NCBI GenBank assembly: GCA_949128115.1
Contig: OX421966.1
Span: 3,596,001-3,660,000, forward strand
Direction of reading: 5' to 3'
Origin: Anaspis maculata
Lineage: Eukaryota > Arthropoda > Insecta > Coleoptera > Scraptiidae
Length of the DNA: 64,000 nucleotides
This document shows positions 1 to 11,975 of this stretch, piece after piece. Position numbers and translations under genes: made by a program. How positions within the stretch are numbered: the first letter of the stretch is position 1; each line of letters starts with the position of its first letter. Under the pieces are notes generated by a model. The model was not told the origin of the DNA and searched no databases. It was given only the letters and a program-made list of their open reading frames with translations.

Positions 1-89
1 TAACACATGTATTTAATCCATGCTCAAGTGATTTGGCTCACACTGTCTTCTCTTTTCTATGTTAGGTTGAATCATAACATCCGACATGT

Positions 90-666
90 GTTGTGACGTA
101 CCTTGGGCCATTTTTTCGTTTGTACCTTGGGCCGGCCCAAGGTACAGTGATTTGTACCTTTAGCCGGCCCAAGGTACAAGAAAGTGCCTCGAAGTTGAAA
201 ATAAACACAGAACAATAATTTTCTTGTGTCATTTTGGTCATGACATGCTACGTGGCAAATATGGGAATAAAAAGGCCCAACCATCGCAAGACGATTTACA
301 AAAAGTAAAGAAGGGAATCCACGGAAAAATCGTCTCCAAACGTGCAGCTGTGACGAGATTCAACGTTTTGCGCGTTTCTTTTCAGCGTTGTTTGAAACTG
401 GAAAGTGCAAAGCCCATTTTACTTATGGCCCAAGGTGCAGCCCGGCTGGCTCAAGGTACGAGATGGCATCGTACCTTGGGCCACCTTTAAACAAAGCAAA
501 AAAATATTTACTCCCTCAGTGTTTACTACAGAACGTTCTTGGGTATTTTAACATCCAGTAGACATCAGGCAAGCTCTCACAATTTTTTATCTTCGAGAGT
601 CCTTAAATTCCAAAATAAGAGCCATTTGAAAAAAAGCGGCCCGAGGTACGTGACCTTCCCCTACCT
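90..666. repeat. Palindrome-rich repeat, GTACCTTGGGCC family
   Basis: The 12-mer GTACCTTGGGCC or its complement recurs here. There is a perfect 26-bp palindrome at 121-146 and a slightly degenerate copy at 153-178. Single or inverted copies lie at 98-109, 427-438, 448-461 against 469-482, and 638-649. The outer copies face each other (GTGACGTACC at the left, GGTACGTGACC at the right), so this may be a non-autonomous DNA element of about 0.55 kb. Its right edge coincides with the point where the neighbouring Tc1-like transposase loses homology to the second copy at 51.5 kb. Coding potential inside appears to be chance. The left boundary is uncertain. Confidence 0.55.
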
Positions 667-2603
667 TCAACCAAGCTGTGCAAAAAGTCCTGAGGAATAG
701 CCTCCCATTCAGCTTGAATTGCACCCACCAAATCATCCACTGTTTCAATTCGTTCTTCCCTTTCTTTCAACTTTCTTTTCATTCCACTCCATACATGCTC
801 GATCACATTTATATCTGGAGAAAAAGGTGACCAATCCATTCGCTCAATATTGTGATCCCTCAAAACTTCCGTAACAATGCCTGCACGATGTGGTCTCGCG
901 TTGTCGTCAAGGATAAAGTTATCACCGAAGTTTTGAGCGTAGGGGACCACAATATCTCTAATACGTAAATCCCCATACCTCCCACTTCGTCTCCTACCAT
1001 TCATACTTTGCCCTCTCAATATCACCAGCTCACTCCTTCCTGTCATCGTGATTCCACCCCAAACAGTCACTCCACCGACTCCAAACGCCGCTCTCGCCTC
1101 CATGTGCTCTTCCACAAATCTTCAATTCATCCTCTTTCTCCAGAGCAAAACACGCCAATCCGATCTGAACAAATTGAACTTACTTTCATCCGTGAACAAA
1201 AATCTACCCCCTTCAGCTACTCATCCCCAATCCTGGTGATCCCTGCTCGCCCATTGGAGACGCACAGCTCTATGACGCCGGTTCATCAAAGAGCACGCGG
1301 CTCTTCTTCTTGCTCTAACTCCAGACTCGTGCAACCTCCGTCTTATGGTTTGGTTTGACAGCTGGATTCCCATCGTGGCCCTCAACACGTTTACTGATGG
1401 CACTTGCAGTGGTGGTCGGCTTCCCTGAATCGCCCTTCGAATAAGGCGATCTTGCCCAACAGCTGTTTTCCGTGCCCTTCCTCCACGACGGTAATTGATG
1501 TCTCCAGCTGCCAGCCATTGAATCGCACGAGTTATGGATCTAGAGGAAGTCCTAAATATTGCCGCAATGTTTTCGATGGTGTCACCTCTTTCTCGCATTC
1601 TTGCCACGATGGCTAACTCATCAGCAGTCAGACGAGGCAGATTTCACGATTTTGAACGTTCGGTTGAAATTGAAGCGATAAAGCCGAGGATAAAGCGGAA
1701 GAAAAAGGTCGAGTTTCTTTTATTAACATAAAGTAAATAGAACGATAAGTTTTTGAGGGTTATAAAGATGAAATAATTTTTATTGTCAGAATTACATTCA
1801 AGAGAAACGGAGCCATGAGAATTTATACCAAACACTTGGGCATACAAAAATATTTTCATCTCTTACGTAAGGGTTGCTTTGGTGGAATAAGAATTTTGCA
1901 ACTAAATCTTATCGTTGTCGATAGTTACCAATTTTTGGTATTTTAGTCAAAACAACCCTTAACAAGAATTATCAGAAGGGGACTAACACGGTTATAGGTA
2001 CTGAGGCGAGTCTGATGTGCCGCACCATGCTTATCAGTTTATCCGCTGTCCTGCTGATATCATCGGTACTATCGGCCCACGGGGATTCTAGGCACTGACT
2101 GGGGATAAACCGAGGGATAAACATCTCAGGGGTGAGTGGTGAAAATGTTTTTCAGGAGATTTCTTTTCAAGTTAAACTATCAACTTTTGCCTTTACCTCG
2201 AAAATATGGCCCACTAAAAATCCAATTCTCAAAAGTGTACATTGGAGGGAAAAATGACGTAACTCTTTATTGAATAAAAATGGCGGGGTGAATCAAAAAC
2301 CGTTCGGAAAAAAGACGTCATTCTTCATATTTTTGGTGTAGGTATACATGAAAAAAAAATTCTTGGCAATAAAACGGGGGATAACTCTAAACCTCCAAAA
2401 GTTTTGCACTGGCTTATTTGACACCCTGTAAAAAGTTAATTTGTTTTTATCATACTTTGCAAAACTTGAGTTCGAGAGCTTAAGAATGGAGGCACCAGCC
2501 AGTTTAAACAGATCCAAAATCGCTCAAAGGAATAGGGAGCTGTTGAGTTTGGAAAATTGACTAAAATTTCGACATAGACACTTATTTTCTTAACCACTTT
2601 ATA
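655..2603 (-). mobile_element. Truncated Tc1/mariner-like element, copy 1
   Basis: This is a damaged relative of the complete element at 50057-53535. It keeps the transposase gene and one long terminal arm (about 1.7-2.6 kb) ending in CCACTTTATA at 2603, which matches the terminus of the other copy at 53535. The opposite arm is missing because the left side stops at the palindromic repeat ending near 666. The arm holds recognisable stretches shared with the second copy, for example around GACACCCTGT and near the end CTTAACCACTTTATA, with many mismatches, so the copy is old. Type: DNA transposon with a TA target. Confidence 0.8.
660..1640 (-). pseudogene. Tc1-like transposase pseudogene
   Basis: Translation gives the order expected of a Tc1-type DD34E transposase: an N-terminal helix-turn-helix half (RMRERGDTIENIAA), then FTDESKFNLF with the first catalytic Asp, DDNARPH with the second, and VIEHVW with the Glu. 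The frame stays continuous, but there are in-frame TGA codons at 1223-1221 and 1124-1122. The codon aligned with the start of the other copy is CTG at 1640-1638 instead of ATG, one residue is missing beside the second Asp, and the last residues are replaced by flanking repeat. It cannot make a working protein. Relationship to 51515-52531 is clear along the whole length. Confidence 0.9.
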
Positions 2604-3200
2604 TTTTTTGTGGACGTTTTCAGTCAGAGAACTCCCCCCCCCTTTTTGACCTAGAATCATAAAAAATTGTGATTTCTTCAAGCTGTAGAGCGCCCCCAAC
2701 AGACCCGGCGCCCTAAGGCCATGGCCTAGTTGGTCTATAGGACTAACTCGTCACTATGGGGCCAAAAATGAACCCTTGAGGTACCCCTCTTTTAATCCTC
2801 ATACCACGGGTTCCACCAAAAAATTCAAGAGCGGTTTAAGCTGAACCGAGATTAAACGGATTTTTTTCTGGTCAATGTTGGTGGATTCATTTTGGAAAAT
2901 ACGTTAAATCGCAAGTACTCTTTGGTCAATTACTCAGCGTGAAACCTGAATTTACATTGATCATTTGGCCAGAATCCATCAAAATAAATCTCGAGTTAGC
3001 TATCAGCTGGTTGAATATTTTGGTGGAGCCCACGGTTAGTTTTTGACTTTATACAGGGTGTTACACTTTTTTTGTCAATATTTTAGGAGATGGTAGAGCA
3101 TCGGAAAATTAGTACTTTCGCCGAAAAAAAAAAAGTTTTTCTCAAAAAATTGATGAAAAATTGATTTTTTTGACACATTTGACTGAACCAGCTTTTGTGG
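2604..3200. other. Gene-free stretch, repeat debris
   Basis: No convincing gene. The sequence includes a run of C at 2631-2642 and a TACAGGGTGTTACA motif near 3052, a pattern typical of small DNA-transposon ends. Nothing else could be assigned. Confidence 0.4.
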
Positions 3201-3335
3201 TACCGGGTGTTTATAAACGTCTGTGATCGCGGCAGGCTTTGGTCAGGCCAAAAGTCGCAGTGAACGGCACGATTTGAAAGAGTGATAGGAGATTCCAAAG
3301 GCGATATGATAACAAACGTTTATAAACACCCGGTA
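3201..3335. mobile_element. 135-bp MITE with perfect 20-bp inverted ends
   Basis: The first 20 bases, TACCGGGTGTTTATAAACGT, are exactly inverted at 3316-3335. If the outermost TA is taken as target duplication, the element starts CCGGGTGTTTATAAACG, as expected for a mariner/Tc1-type MITE. It is too short to code for anything. Confidence 0.85.
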
Positions 3336-3383
3336 TATGCATCAACTTACTTTGTGTATCAAATTTGGTCAAAATCCAGTAAT

Positions 3384-3900
3384 TGATAATAATAATAGTT
3401 TATTGGACTCGGTCACTATATATATACAGACATTTATTTAAAAATGACACCTTCCCACAATTTGGGCTGCTAATATACAAAGGATACTAAAACACAAAAA
3501 ATGACACAATAATACCCAAACTTAAATAGTAATCTGAATTTCGAAAAAGTAGGTATATAGTTAAGCTTGTAAACTTAGTAAATATAGATGTATAAAGGTA
3601 AGAAAGAACTAAGTAATTTTATATAAATGGTTTCGCAAAATGTAAATGGACTTTTTCAAGGCTACTGACGCTACTGATTTACATAATTCAGAAGGAATGC
3701 CAAATTTAAAACAAAACTCTTTAAAGAGGGTGGTGATGGTCCCACGAGCGCCGACAAGCAACCCGACAACATCGATTTGTCGAAGGTCGTATTTTTCTTT
3801 GGAAAAAGGGATGGTTGGCTCATAGATCTTCTGTTTTTCAATATTAACGTCTGATGGTTGGTGTTCGTTAATTAACTTAATCCAATCAACCCAGGTAATA
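3384..3900 (-). mobile_element. 5'-truncated LINE 3' end (R2-like reverse transcriptase tail)
   Basis: The minus-strand frame ending at 3609 reads IDVVGLLVGARGTI and ends with LRNHLY. This resembles the C-terminal endonuclease-side tail of R2-like non-LTR retrotransposons in insects. A 3'UTR of about 220 bp follows and ends in an ATT-repeat tail (3384-3400), which fits LINE tailing. Everything upstream of this tail (reverse transcriptase core, 5' end) is absent, so it is a dead 5'-truncated insertion lying just downstream of F-box gene 1. The assignment rests on recognising the motif, not on an alignment. Confidence 0.65.
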
Positions 3901-4039
3901 TAAATAAATAAATGATCGACATCAAAGAAACGACAGAATAAAAAAAAAGTTAGATGAAAAAAATGGAAAGTCATCTGTTTCTAGCCGAAAAATACGCAGG
4001 GTGAGTGCGCAAAAAGGAAGAACAAGGTCAAGGTCAATG

Positions 4040-5338
4040 TTACAGTAAATTTTCAGTGATACAAACGATTTCGTTACCAATGGCCTTGTAAACCTCCACC
4101 CCGATGCCGACAAATGCTTCTCGAAGTCCAATTATTATTCCGCCTAGAATTGAACTATGTGGTTCTTCATCAAACGTCCGGTCGGTCAAAAAAATTTCAA
4201 TTTTTTTCAGTTTTGGAGCCAATTCTCCTAAAACACTGGATGAAAACATTGCAAAATCGTAGTGAAAATTCGAGGCATTTCGAATTTGAAACTCACCGTA
4301 TCAGATCTGGTTCTGACAAATTGTTGTCGGACAAACGTAGAGTTTCAAAACTCTGATGTTGAATCATCCGGGCCATGATCGCTGGCATTTTCAAGTGGCT
4401 GAATGGTGCCCCAAAGTACTTCAAATTTTTGGCGCGATGAAGTAAAATCTTGTACGAATCCGCTACCCTCGCCGCTAAAATTTCAAGGCAGCGATCAGAA
4501 TGAAAGTCACCATAAAAGTTCATCTCTTTGTAATCGACTTTTACGTTTATCAAAACTAGTTTTTCTAGTGTTTCAGATAGGTGATCGCAGATGGCACGTA
4601 GCACATGTAAGGGTAAACGGCTTTCACTCAAATTCAATTCTTTCAAACGATTGCAGCCGTTGCAGAGCTTTTGGATGTCAACGGTGCGTACTTCGAAAAA
4701 GGATTCATCTTCCACGGACAGCACTTCCAGGTTTTCATGATTGGAGATTGCGTACATCAATCTAGAATTGACGTTCACTTCGACCTTGTCCAGTATCAAT
4801 TCTTTCGTTCTGCATCTATCCAGTACGTACAATACAGCGTTGTGGTTGTAGGCTTTGTAGGAGTCGTAGACGTTAAAAGGACCCCCAAATTTCGTCAGGT
4901 CGAGCTTTCCAATCGTCAAATGGACATCAGAAGAATTGGCCCCTCGGTAGTTTGGGCTATCGGAGATCTGGTACAATTTGAAAAAAAAAACTTGATGTAG
5001 TTCATGTAAGCCGTTTTTTTTTCAAGACATCTTCGGTGTCAGTTTTTGAATAGTTTTCGGAAAAATAGAAAATGGGAGCTGATCACGCCAGGACAAATAC
5101 TCACACGACAGGACGTTAGGTCCAGTTTTCCAATCGTCAATGAGCTCGTGAAGAGCAATTCTAACTGGGAAAAGGTGATTTTTTGTCCAGCCAAAGAGAA
5201 GCTTTTCCACAGCAGTTTGTCGCTGCACACCCTCTGGAATTTTTTGTTGATCTTCGTCAACATGCACAGGTCGAATTTCGGGAGAGTTGAGACTATTTGG
5301 TACAAAATCTCGTCCGGCAAACGATCAAAATAATCCAT
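4040..5338 (-). CDS. F-box/leucine-rich protein, paralogue 1
   Basis: Three coding exons fit: 5338-5105, 4967-4297 and 4235-4040, giving 366 residues. Donors are GTGAGT in both introns, and acceptors are CAG. Exon 1 encodes an F-box (start MDYFDRLPDEILYQIV, then a Cys-Leu-rich helix and VCSDKLLWKSFSL), which in known proteins binds Skp1 to build an SCF ubiquitin ligase. Exon 2 carries leucine-rich repeats (LKELNLSESRLPLHVLRAIC) that would select the substrate. The start is set at 5338 because the sequence just upstream, TTCCAG before GAGCACAACATGG, matches a splice acceptor conserved in the paralogues, so the in-frame upstream ATG is probably intronic. The last exon is 36 nt longer than in the other two copies. 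No signal peptide is seen. Specific substrate unknown. Confidence 0.85.
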
Positions 5339-6880
5339 GTTGTGCTCCTGGAACATTATTACATTATTTGTAAGAATGTATAAGAATAGAATGATTTATT
5401 AGTTTTTCTTAATATACTTAATATTCTTAATATATCTTAATACTTAGTGGTATCTCACTTTCGCGCATGTGATTTCTCGCTTTTTCTCTCTCTAACTTAG
5501 AACAGATCAGTGAGTTTTGGGGTAAAAGGAAAGCACCTAATATCTGAATATTATAAAACGAATAATCACATCACAAAGCCGAGTACAACGTTTTACATGT
5601 GAAACAGAACAAAATGACAAAATATAAGCATAACAAATAATACGGTCTATAACATAAGAAGGTATAAGTAGATTGCATGACAAGTTAAAGAAACAATAAG
5701 CCATTATGGGCTATGTGCATGACCTCGAACGGTCAACGCGTAGGACACACAGAGCCCATGGTGGTAAAAATAAGAAATTCTTGTTGGACTTCTTTGACAG
5801 CAGACAGCTTTGACGTGGCGGCATAGTTACTATGTTTCTTGTTTTGACATTTATTTCTCGTGCATTTGTTTGTTGTGATTCAGTGGTTGTGAGGGGCAAC
5901 TGCAAAATGGTCGACAGTTTAGTTTGACGGTTGACAAATTGACGGCAGCAAAAAGTGATTACTAGTGTGTCACGTCGTCATTTACTTAATGATTATTTAG
6001 AACGTCATTCAGGACCTTAATGATCATTAATTAGGAGTAACCATAATCGCCGAATAATCGCCGGTGGTCGTGCATCATCGCCATGACTCTTGAATACCAT
6101 CGCGGCCAGCCTTTCTGCAATGAATCGCAACATCTGTCATCGAATCTGTCATTTTAGTATGCCATTCAGAGTGTCAGACACGTATTTCTGTAATGGAGGA
6201 ACTGGATTTTGTGTCCTGCCTCTTGCAACAACATTTTTTTTACGAAATTATGAGATGATGCTCGTGCGTGCACGTATAAGCACGTACGAAAAATCAAAAA
6301 CTCCCCGTTTTACATAAGAAACGACCACCTATTCGCGGAATTTGGATGATACGAACATTGCAAACGTGCAGCACGATATCGATTGGCGGCACTTAATTTT
6401 TGGGCAAAGTCGAATTCATTGATGAGGAGATAGGTTTCCGTAAGTATCCGTGAGACAGGAAGGTATATAATGCCCGTAGCGTGCACGTAGGTATAAACAC
6501 ATACGAACAATTGAAAAATCTTCTCGCTTTACATAAGAAATGACCGCCTGTTCGCGAAAGTTGGATGATACGAACATTGCGAACCTGTAGCTGGATAGCT
6601 GGAACGGTTAAAAAGATATAAATATACTTACTATTGGCGGAGTATGACTTTACACTGTGTATTAAGGGCTCAAGTCAACATATTTTTCAATAAAAACAGT
6701 CGAAGTGATTTTTCTCCCTCTATTTCAGTAAATAAATGCGAAACTTTTCAAAATGGTGAAAGGCAAAACAAAATTTAAGTAAATTGAACATGAAGAGTGA
6801 AACACTCGGTAAAACATGATCAAACTTAGTGTGAAAAAATTGGTAAAAATTATGTTATGTAGATAGTAGTAGGGACCTAT
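5339..6880. other. Upstream/intergenic stretch of F-box gene 1
   Basis: No gene recognised. A 5'UTR exon of F-box gene 1 should lie here but could not be located. A block at 5661-5700 (GGTATAAGTAGATTGCATG) is also found just upstream of F-box gene 2 at 24318-24358. In gene 1 it is separated from the coding region by about 300 bp of extra AT-rich DNA, which suggests an insertion after duplication. Confidence 0.5.
6257..6594. repeat. Two-copy tandem duplication of about 220-bp spacing
   Basis: The segment at 6257-6382 is repeated at 6478-6594. Both run from a GTGCACGTA-rich start through TTTACATAAGAAA and GGATGATACGAACATTGC, with roughly 80-85 percent match by eye. No coding content seen. Confidence 0.7.
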
Positions 6881-6889
6881 ATGAAAACA

Positions 6890-8070
6890 ACGTACGTATC
6901 AAAAACGTTTTGATGCCAACTTATGACTTTATTATTGTGGGATTGAACGTCTATTGGATCCTCGATTGGATCCCTATTGAACGTTTGGGGATATATGTTC
7001 AAAATCGTGAGAAAAGCAACGTTCAATATAGTGAATCAAATTAAACATTCAAAATACATCTTGGAAAAAAAAACAATAAAAAGCGTTTTTTATTGGAGTC
7101 AAACAGTCTAAACGCTTTATAATCATAACAGATAACGACTAAATAGAGTTTATTTTCCAACGTTGTTCGAACGTCTTCAATCCACCCAAAAATCACCGTA
7201 CTTACTAAACGTTGCGAAACGTTCCATCATCACCCGAATAAAAACGTTTTGATGTCAACCTATGACTTTCTTATTGGAGGATTGAACGTCTATTGGATCC
7301 CTATTAAACGTTCCAGGATATATCTTCAAAAACGTGAAAAAAACAACGTTCAATATAGTGAGTCAAATTAAACGTCCAAAATACATCTTGAAAAAAAAAA
7401 CAATAAAAAACGCTTTTTATTTGAGTCAAACAATGCAAACGTATTATAAACACTGGAGATAACGCTAGAATTGAGTTTCTTTGATAACGTTGCTCGAACG
7501 TCTTCTGTCCACCCAAAACTGATCGTATTTACTAAACGTTGTGAAACGTTCCATCATCACCCTCACCCAAATAAAAACGTTTTGATGCACTCCTATGACT
7601 TTCTTCTTGTGAGAATAAACGTCTATTAGATTCTAATTAAACGTTCGTTGATATATCTTTGAAAACGTGAACAATACAACGTTCAATAAAGCGAATAAAA
7701 TTGAACGTCCAAAATGCACCTTGAAAAAACGAATAGAAAACGTTTTTTATTGGAGTCAAACAGTTCAAACGTATTATAAACATTACAATAAACGTTAGAA
7801 TAGAGCTTCTTTTGTAACGTTGGTCGAACGTCTTCTCTATATTCAAAATTAAACTGATAGTTTCAGCTGATTTTAAAGTAGTTTCATATTAGCCGCAAAA
7901 AAGACGTTGTATTTTTAACGTAGGTGAACTTTTGCCGCAAATTAAACGTTTTTAGATGTGAAAAGTAAGATGTTTATTGAACGTTCACAGATTTAACCAG
8001 ACACACACGTTCCAATCAAAACCAAAGGCGTTTAAATCAAACCAGTCAAACGTCAGTTGAACGTTTAAAA
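6890..8070. repeat. Tandem satellite, ~335-bp unit, packed with AACGT motifs
   Basis: Three successive units begin with AAAACGTTTTGATG at 6902, 7241 and 7574, giving periods of 339 and 333 bp, followed by a partial, more diverged unit to about 8070. Within units the order of landmarks is kept: TATGACTTT, GAACGTC(T)ATT, CAACGTTCAAT, then CGAACGTC. Close to forty AACGT cores occur in about 1.2 kb, on both strands because AACGTT is self-complementary. No protein is supported. It may be a satellite or the subterminal region of a large transposon with many binding sites. Confidence 0.8.
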
Positions 8071-8941
8071 ACCCAATATGTGTTTACTGGGCTGTTGGTA
8101 TGGTGATATGACGAAGTCTTTGGAATCCCCCCCTGGTTTTCGGCATTTCTATATGTAGCAAAAATGATAGAGGTACTGTAGAGATGGTACGGAGCGATCT
8201 TTTTCCGGAACAGTTCCGACCTGTTCCGGTTCCGAACCCGTACCTGTTCCAAATACCTGTTCCAGTTCCACAATTATAGTGATGAGATATGTTGTTACTT
8301 AAGGAAGGACAATCGGGTTTTGAACCAGTCCCGAGGTTCGAGGAGGACCATGAGGGAGGTTCGGGGGGACTCGCCCCCCAGATAGCGCCGCAGACGAAAA
8401 TTTTTGCGAATAATAATAATAATGTTGATAATAATAAGTGTTTATTTTGTCGTTTTTGATTGCGGAAATAAGGTCGCTTTTGAAGTACCTAATCAATTAT
8501 TAAAGTACCTACCGAATACTTTATCAAATGAGCAATCGGTATTTCGGGTCCCGGCGACTCGGCGAGTAACGATCAGTACTACCTACCTGAATCAGTACTA
8601 GGTACCCGCTTATCACTACACAACAACAAATTTCACTCCGCACATGAAATCCGTGAAGTAGGACAAGATACCTACTACTTATTTGTATGTAGCAAATGGG
8701 GGCGGAGTTTTTTTTTAAATTTTGTGTAAAAGTAATAAAATAAATTCCAAGTAGATCTAATTCCAAGTATTGGGCCGGGCGAGATGCTTAGACTCAGATG
8801 ACGCGATAGCGCGACACACCAGTCTTTGCATGCTATTCTTGCAGGGGAGGTTTGCAGGGGAGGGGCAGCTCTTCCAACGAACGTTGCATCATTCAGCTCA
8901 GTTTGGTTTTGGTGTTCAGTAATAAGGATTAATAAGCAATC

Positions 8942-11219
8942 ATGAGCACGGGGAGGCTTACCAGCACAGTCTGGAATTTTTTTACAATTTCTGACAGTAA
9001 AAAAAGCATTGCGAAATGCCAGATTTGCAAACAAGTGTTATCCTACAAATCGTCGGTATCAAATTTAAAAAGGCATGTTGAAAGAAAACATCCAACGGTA
9101 AATATACCCGATTCTAAATTAAAATATAAGAAAAGACCCCGCGATGAAATGGATAATGATTCGTCTGATGCTGATGCCGATGAAGTTGAAGTGGTTGAAG
9201 TGCCACATTCACAATCACAAGTCCCACAGGTAGGAACTAAGAACATGATTCCGATTTCTTTCACACTAACGTTGTTTCGTGTTTAGTTATGACTAAGTAT
9301 AAGTAGAAGTAGTCTTTTAGATTTTTGGTCCTTTTTTTTGCTAATATGCTAGTTTTTTTACGAGAATGATTCTCTTGTAGGTCAGTTCCGATTCAAGTTC
9401 GACCGTCTCAGTGACATTGCCTTCAAGTTCTTCACAAGATCCGGTTCCCTCTACTTCGAGAGACTCAGTTGCGCCCTTATTTTCGAAAAATTCAGTAGTT
9501 GCGCCGTCAACTTCAACAGGTCCTACAGTTGCGGGCGGCCGATCAATTCCAGTGCAGCAAAAAGGCAAAATACAGCAAAAAATACAAACCTATGTGCCAA
9601 AAAAAATCACCATCAGTGCTAAAAAAAAAATTGATGAACAACTACTAAAGTTATTTTATTGTGACTTTCAACCCTTTAGCGTGGTTGATGATAAAGGATT
9701 TCGCCACTTCGTGAATGCGTTGAATCCTTCGTACGAAATACCAAATCGACAAGTTATCTCCAGAAGTACGATACCAGCCGCTTATGAAGAGTGTCTTTAC
9801 AAAACCAAAGAAATAGTCAAGCAAGTGACTAAAGTCTGTTTGACGACTGATTGTTGGACATCCCTCAACAATGACAGCTTCATGGCGGTGACTATACATT
9901 TTATCGACGAAAATTTGAAACTTCAATCGGTGCTTTTAAGTTGTTCTGTGTTTGAAAAAAATCATACCAGCGATAACTTGGCGACTGAGTTAATAAGAAT
10001 AACTCAAGAATGGGGAGTAGAAAACAAAATATTACTGGCTGTTTCGGATAATGCCGCCAATATCAAGAGTGCAATTGTAAATGGAACAGGCTGGAAATAT
10101 TTTGGATGTTATGCACATACTTTAAATCTCACGGTCCATGATGCACTCGAACTTAAAACAGTGAAAGAGGTCATCGACAAAGTGAAAACTGTAGTTTCAC
10201 ACTTCAAAAGAAGTGCTAAAGCCACATCAAAACTGATGAAATTCCAAGAGAACGCTGGAATAAAATCTCCTAAAAAACTATTGCAAGATGTGGTGACAAG
10301 GTGGAATTCCACATTTTTTATGGTGGCACGATTTGTTGAGCTCGAAGATGCAATCCGATCTACAGTGGCACTGTTGGATGTTACTCTACCACATTTATCT
10401 TTAGAAGAATGGAGGATCTTGAGAGAACTCAAAAGAATTTTGCAACCTTTTGAAGACTCTACCAGGGCAGTAAGTGGACAAAACTATATGACAGCCTCAT
10501 TGGCCATTGTCATAACAGGAGGGTTGCTAAATGTATGTTCGACACTTGCGCGCACCGTTTTGGACAAAGTGTCACTAAGCGTTGTCAAAAAACTGGAAAG
10601 TGGCCTTCAGGAGAGACTTGGAAACGTGGAGTACAGCAACACGCTCGCCATGTGCACGTTTCTAGATCCTCGTTTCAAAACCTTGCCATTTCGCAACAGA
10701 GATGCCGTTGAACGAGTGCGAAAAAATGCCGTAAAAGATTTGACTGATTTAATTTCGGCTGAAGATCAATCCAAAGATTCCAAGGTAACGGAAGTTGCTG
10801 GAACATCAGGCAGTCAACTGCAACAAACCGATATTGACAGGCCAGATCCAGAAACACCAGAACTAGACGTCGTCCGTCTTTCTGTCTGGACGTCGTTTGA
10901 CAATGTCGCCGGAAAACAAGAAAACAGACCATCAACGAAAACTGCGTCTTCGAAGGCATTGATCGAAATTCAGCGATATTTAGAAGACGAACTGGTCGAC
11001 AGAAAGAAGGACCCTCTGGTTTGGTGGTACGAAAACAGATACATATATCCGTATCTGACAAAGTTGGCAAGAAGCAAATGTTGCGCCTTGGCCACATCAG
11101 TGCCATGTGAAAGCATATTCTCAAAAGCCGGGAATATTTTGAGTGAACGCCGCACCCGTCTAACGGCTAAAAAAGTCCAGCAACTTTTATTTTTGAACGT
11201 TAACAGCAAATTTATGTAA
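8942..11219 (+). CDS. BED zinc finger hAT transposase
   Basis: Exon 1 (8942-9229, 96 codons) encodes a BED-type zinc finger (SIAKCQICKQVLSYKSSVSN with a following HVERKH pair). The donor is CAG before GTAGGA, the acceptor TTCTCTTGTAG before 9381, both phase 0. Exon 2 (9381-11219) adds 612 residues, for a total near 708, a normal hAT length. Exon 2 starts with a Ser/Pro/Thr-rich linker. The RNase-H-like catalytic core follows: TTDCWTS with the first Asp, AVSDNAANI with the second, and a C-terminal dimerisation block containing PCESIFSKAGNI with the catalytic Glu. No stop or frameshift was seen, so the protein could be functional. It cuts and pastes its own element. Domesticated ZBED genes look similar, but the flanking inverted ends favour a live transposon. 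Confidence 0.9.
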
Positions 11220-11975
11220 AAATTCTTATACAGTTCAATATGGTCCTGGAAATACATGAAATCAAATCCCTTATTCTTTTTCACTAGAAATTACTGAGTG
11301 AGACCAAAAGTTATTAGAAAACTTTTTTTTTTTTTACTCTGTGTATTTCCAGTAGGACTATAGATAATACTTACTTATATTATTTTAGATTGGATTTGTC
11401 TATACCTACACCTACTTTTATAGTACCTATTTTCAAGAAAATATATATATTTTTTTAATTATAGATTTTAAGTGTTTTTCAGTTTTAAAGACATTTTTTT
11501 ATTCTCGTTGAATTTAAGTAATTTAATTTAACCCTTTCGATAATAGTTATATTATTATTACCACTAAATTATACCTACCTATTTTTTTTGATAAAATAAT
11601 GATAACAATATTATTGAAAAATGTTCCTATAAGAATAAAATTTCAGGACCCTAAAAAAATTGAATATTATCTTCCAAGACTTCCAAGACTAACTTATTGT
11701 AATCTCTCTAATAATTGTGGTCCCATCCGTCCGTCCAATTCCAATCGCTCAGTACTATTCCTGTTCCTGCGCGCCAAGTTCACCGCTCACCGCTCCGAGT
11801 GGTCCCAAACACGGAACGGAACGTAGTGGTTAGTTTCGTGTGTCATCCGTGTTTAGTTGGTATTTATTCGGACGCGGACCTGTTCCGGACCTGTTATTTT
11901 TCAACTCTAGGAACTGTTCCGAGGAACAGTTAGCTCGTACCAGTTCCGAAAGAACAGGTCCAGGTATTTTGTACC

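Noticed and set aside
5338..5356. Upstream in-frame ATG (MFQEHN) as start of F-box gene 1
   Set aside because: The corresponding position in gene 3 has no ATG and reads as a splice acceptor (TATTTCAG). The downstream ATG is common to all three copies.
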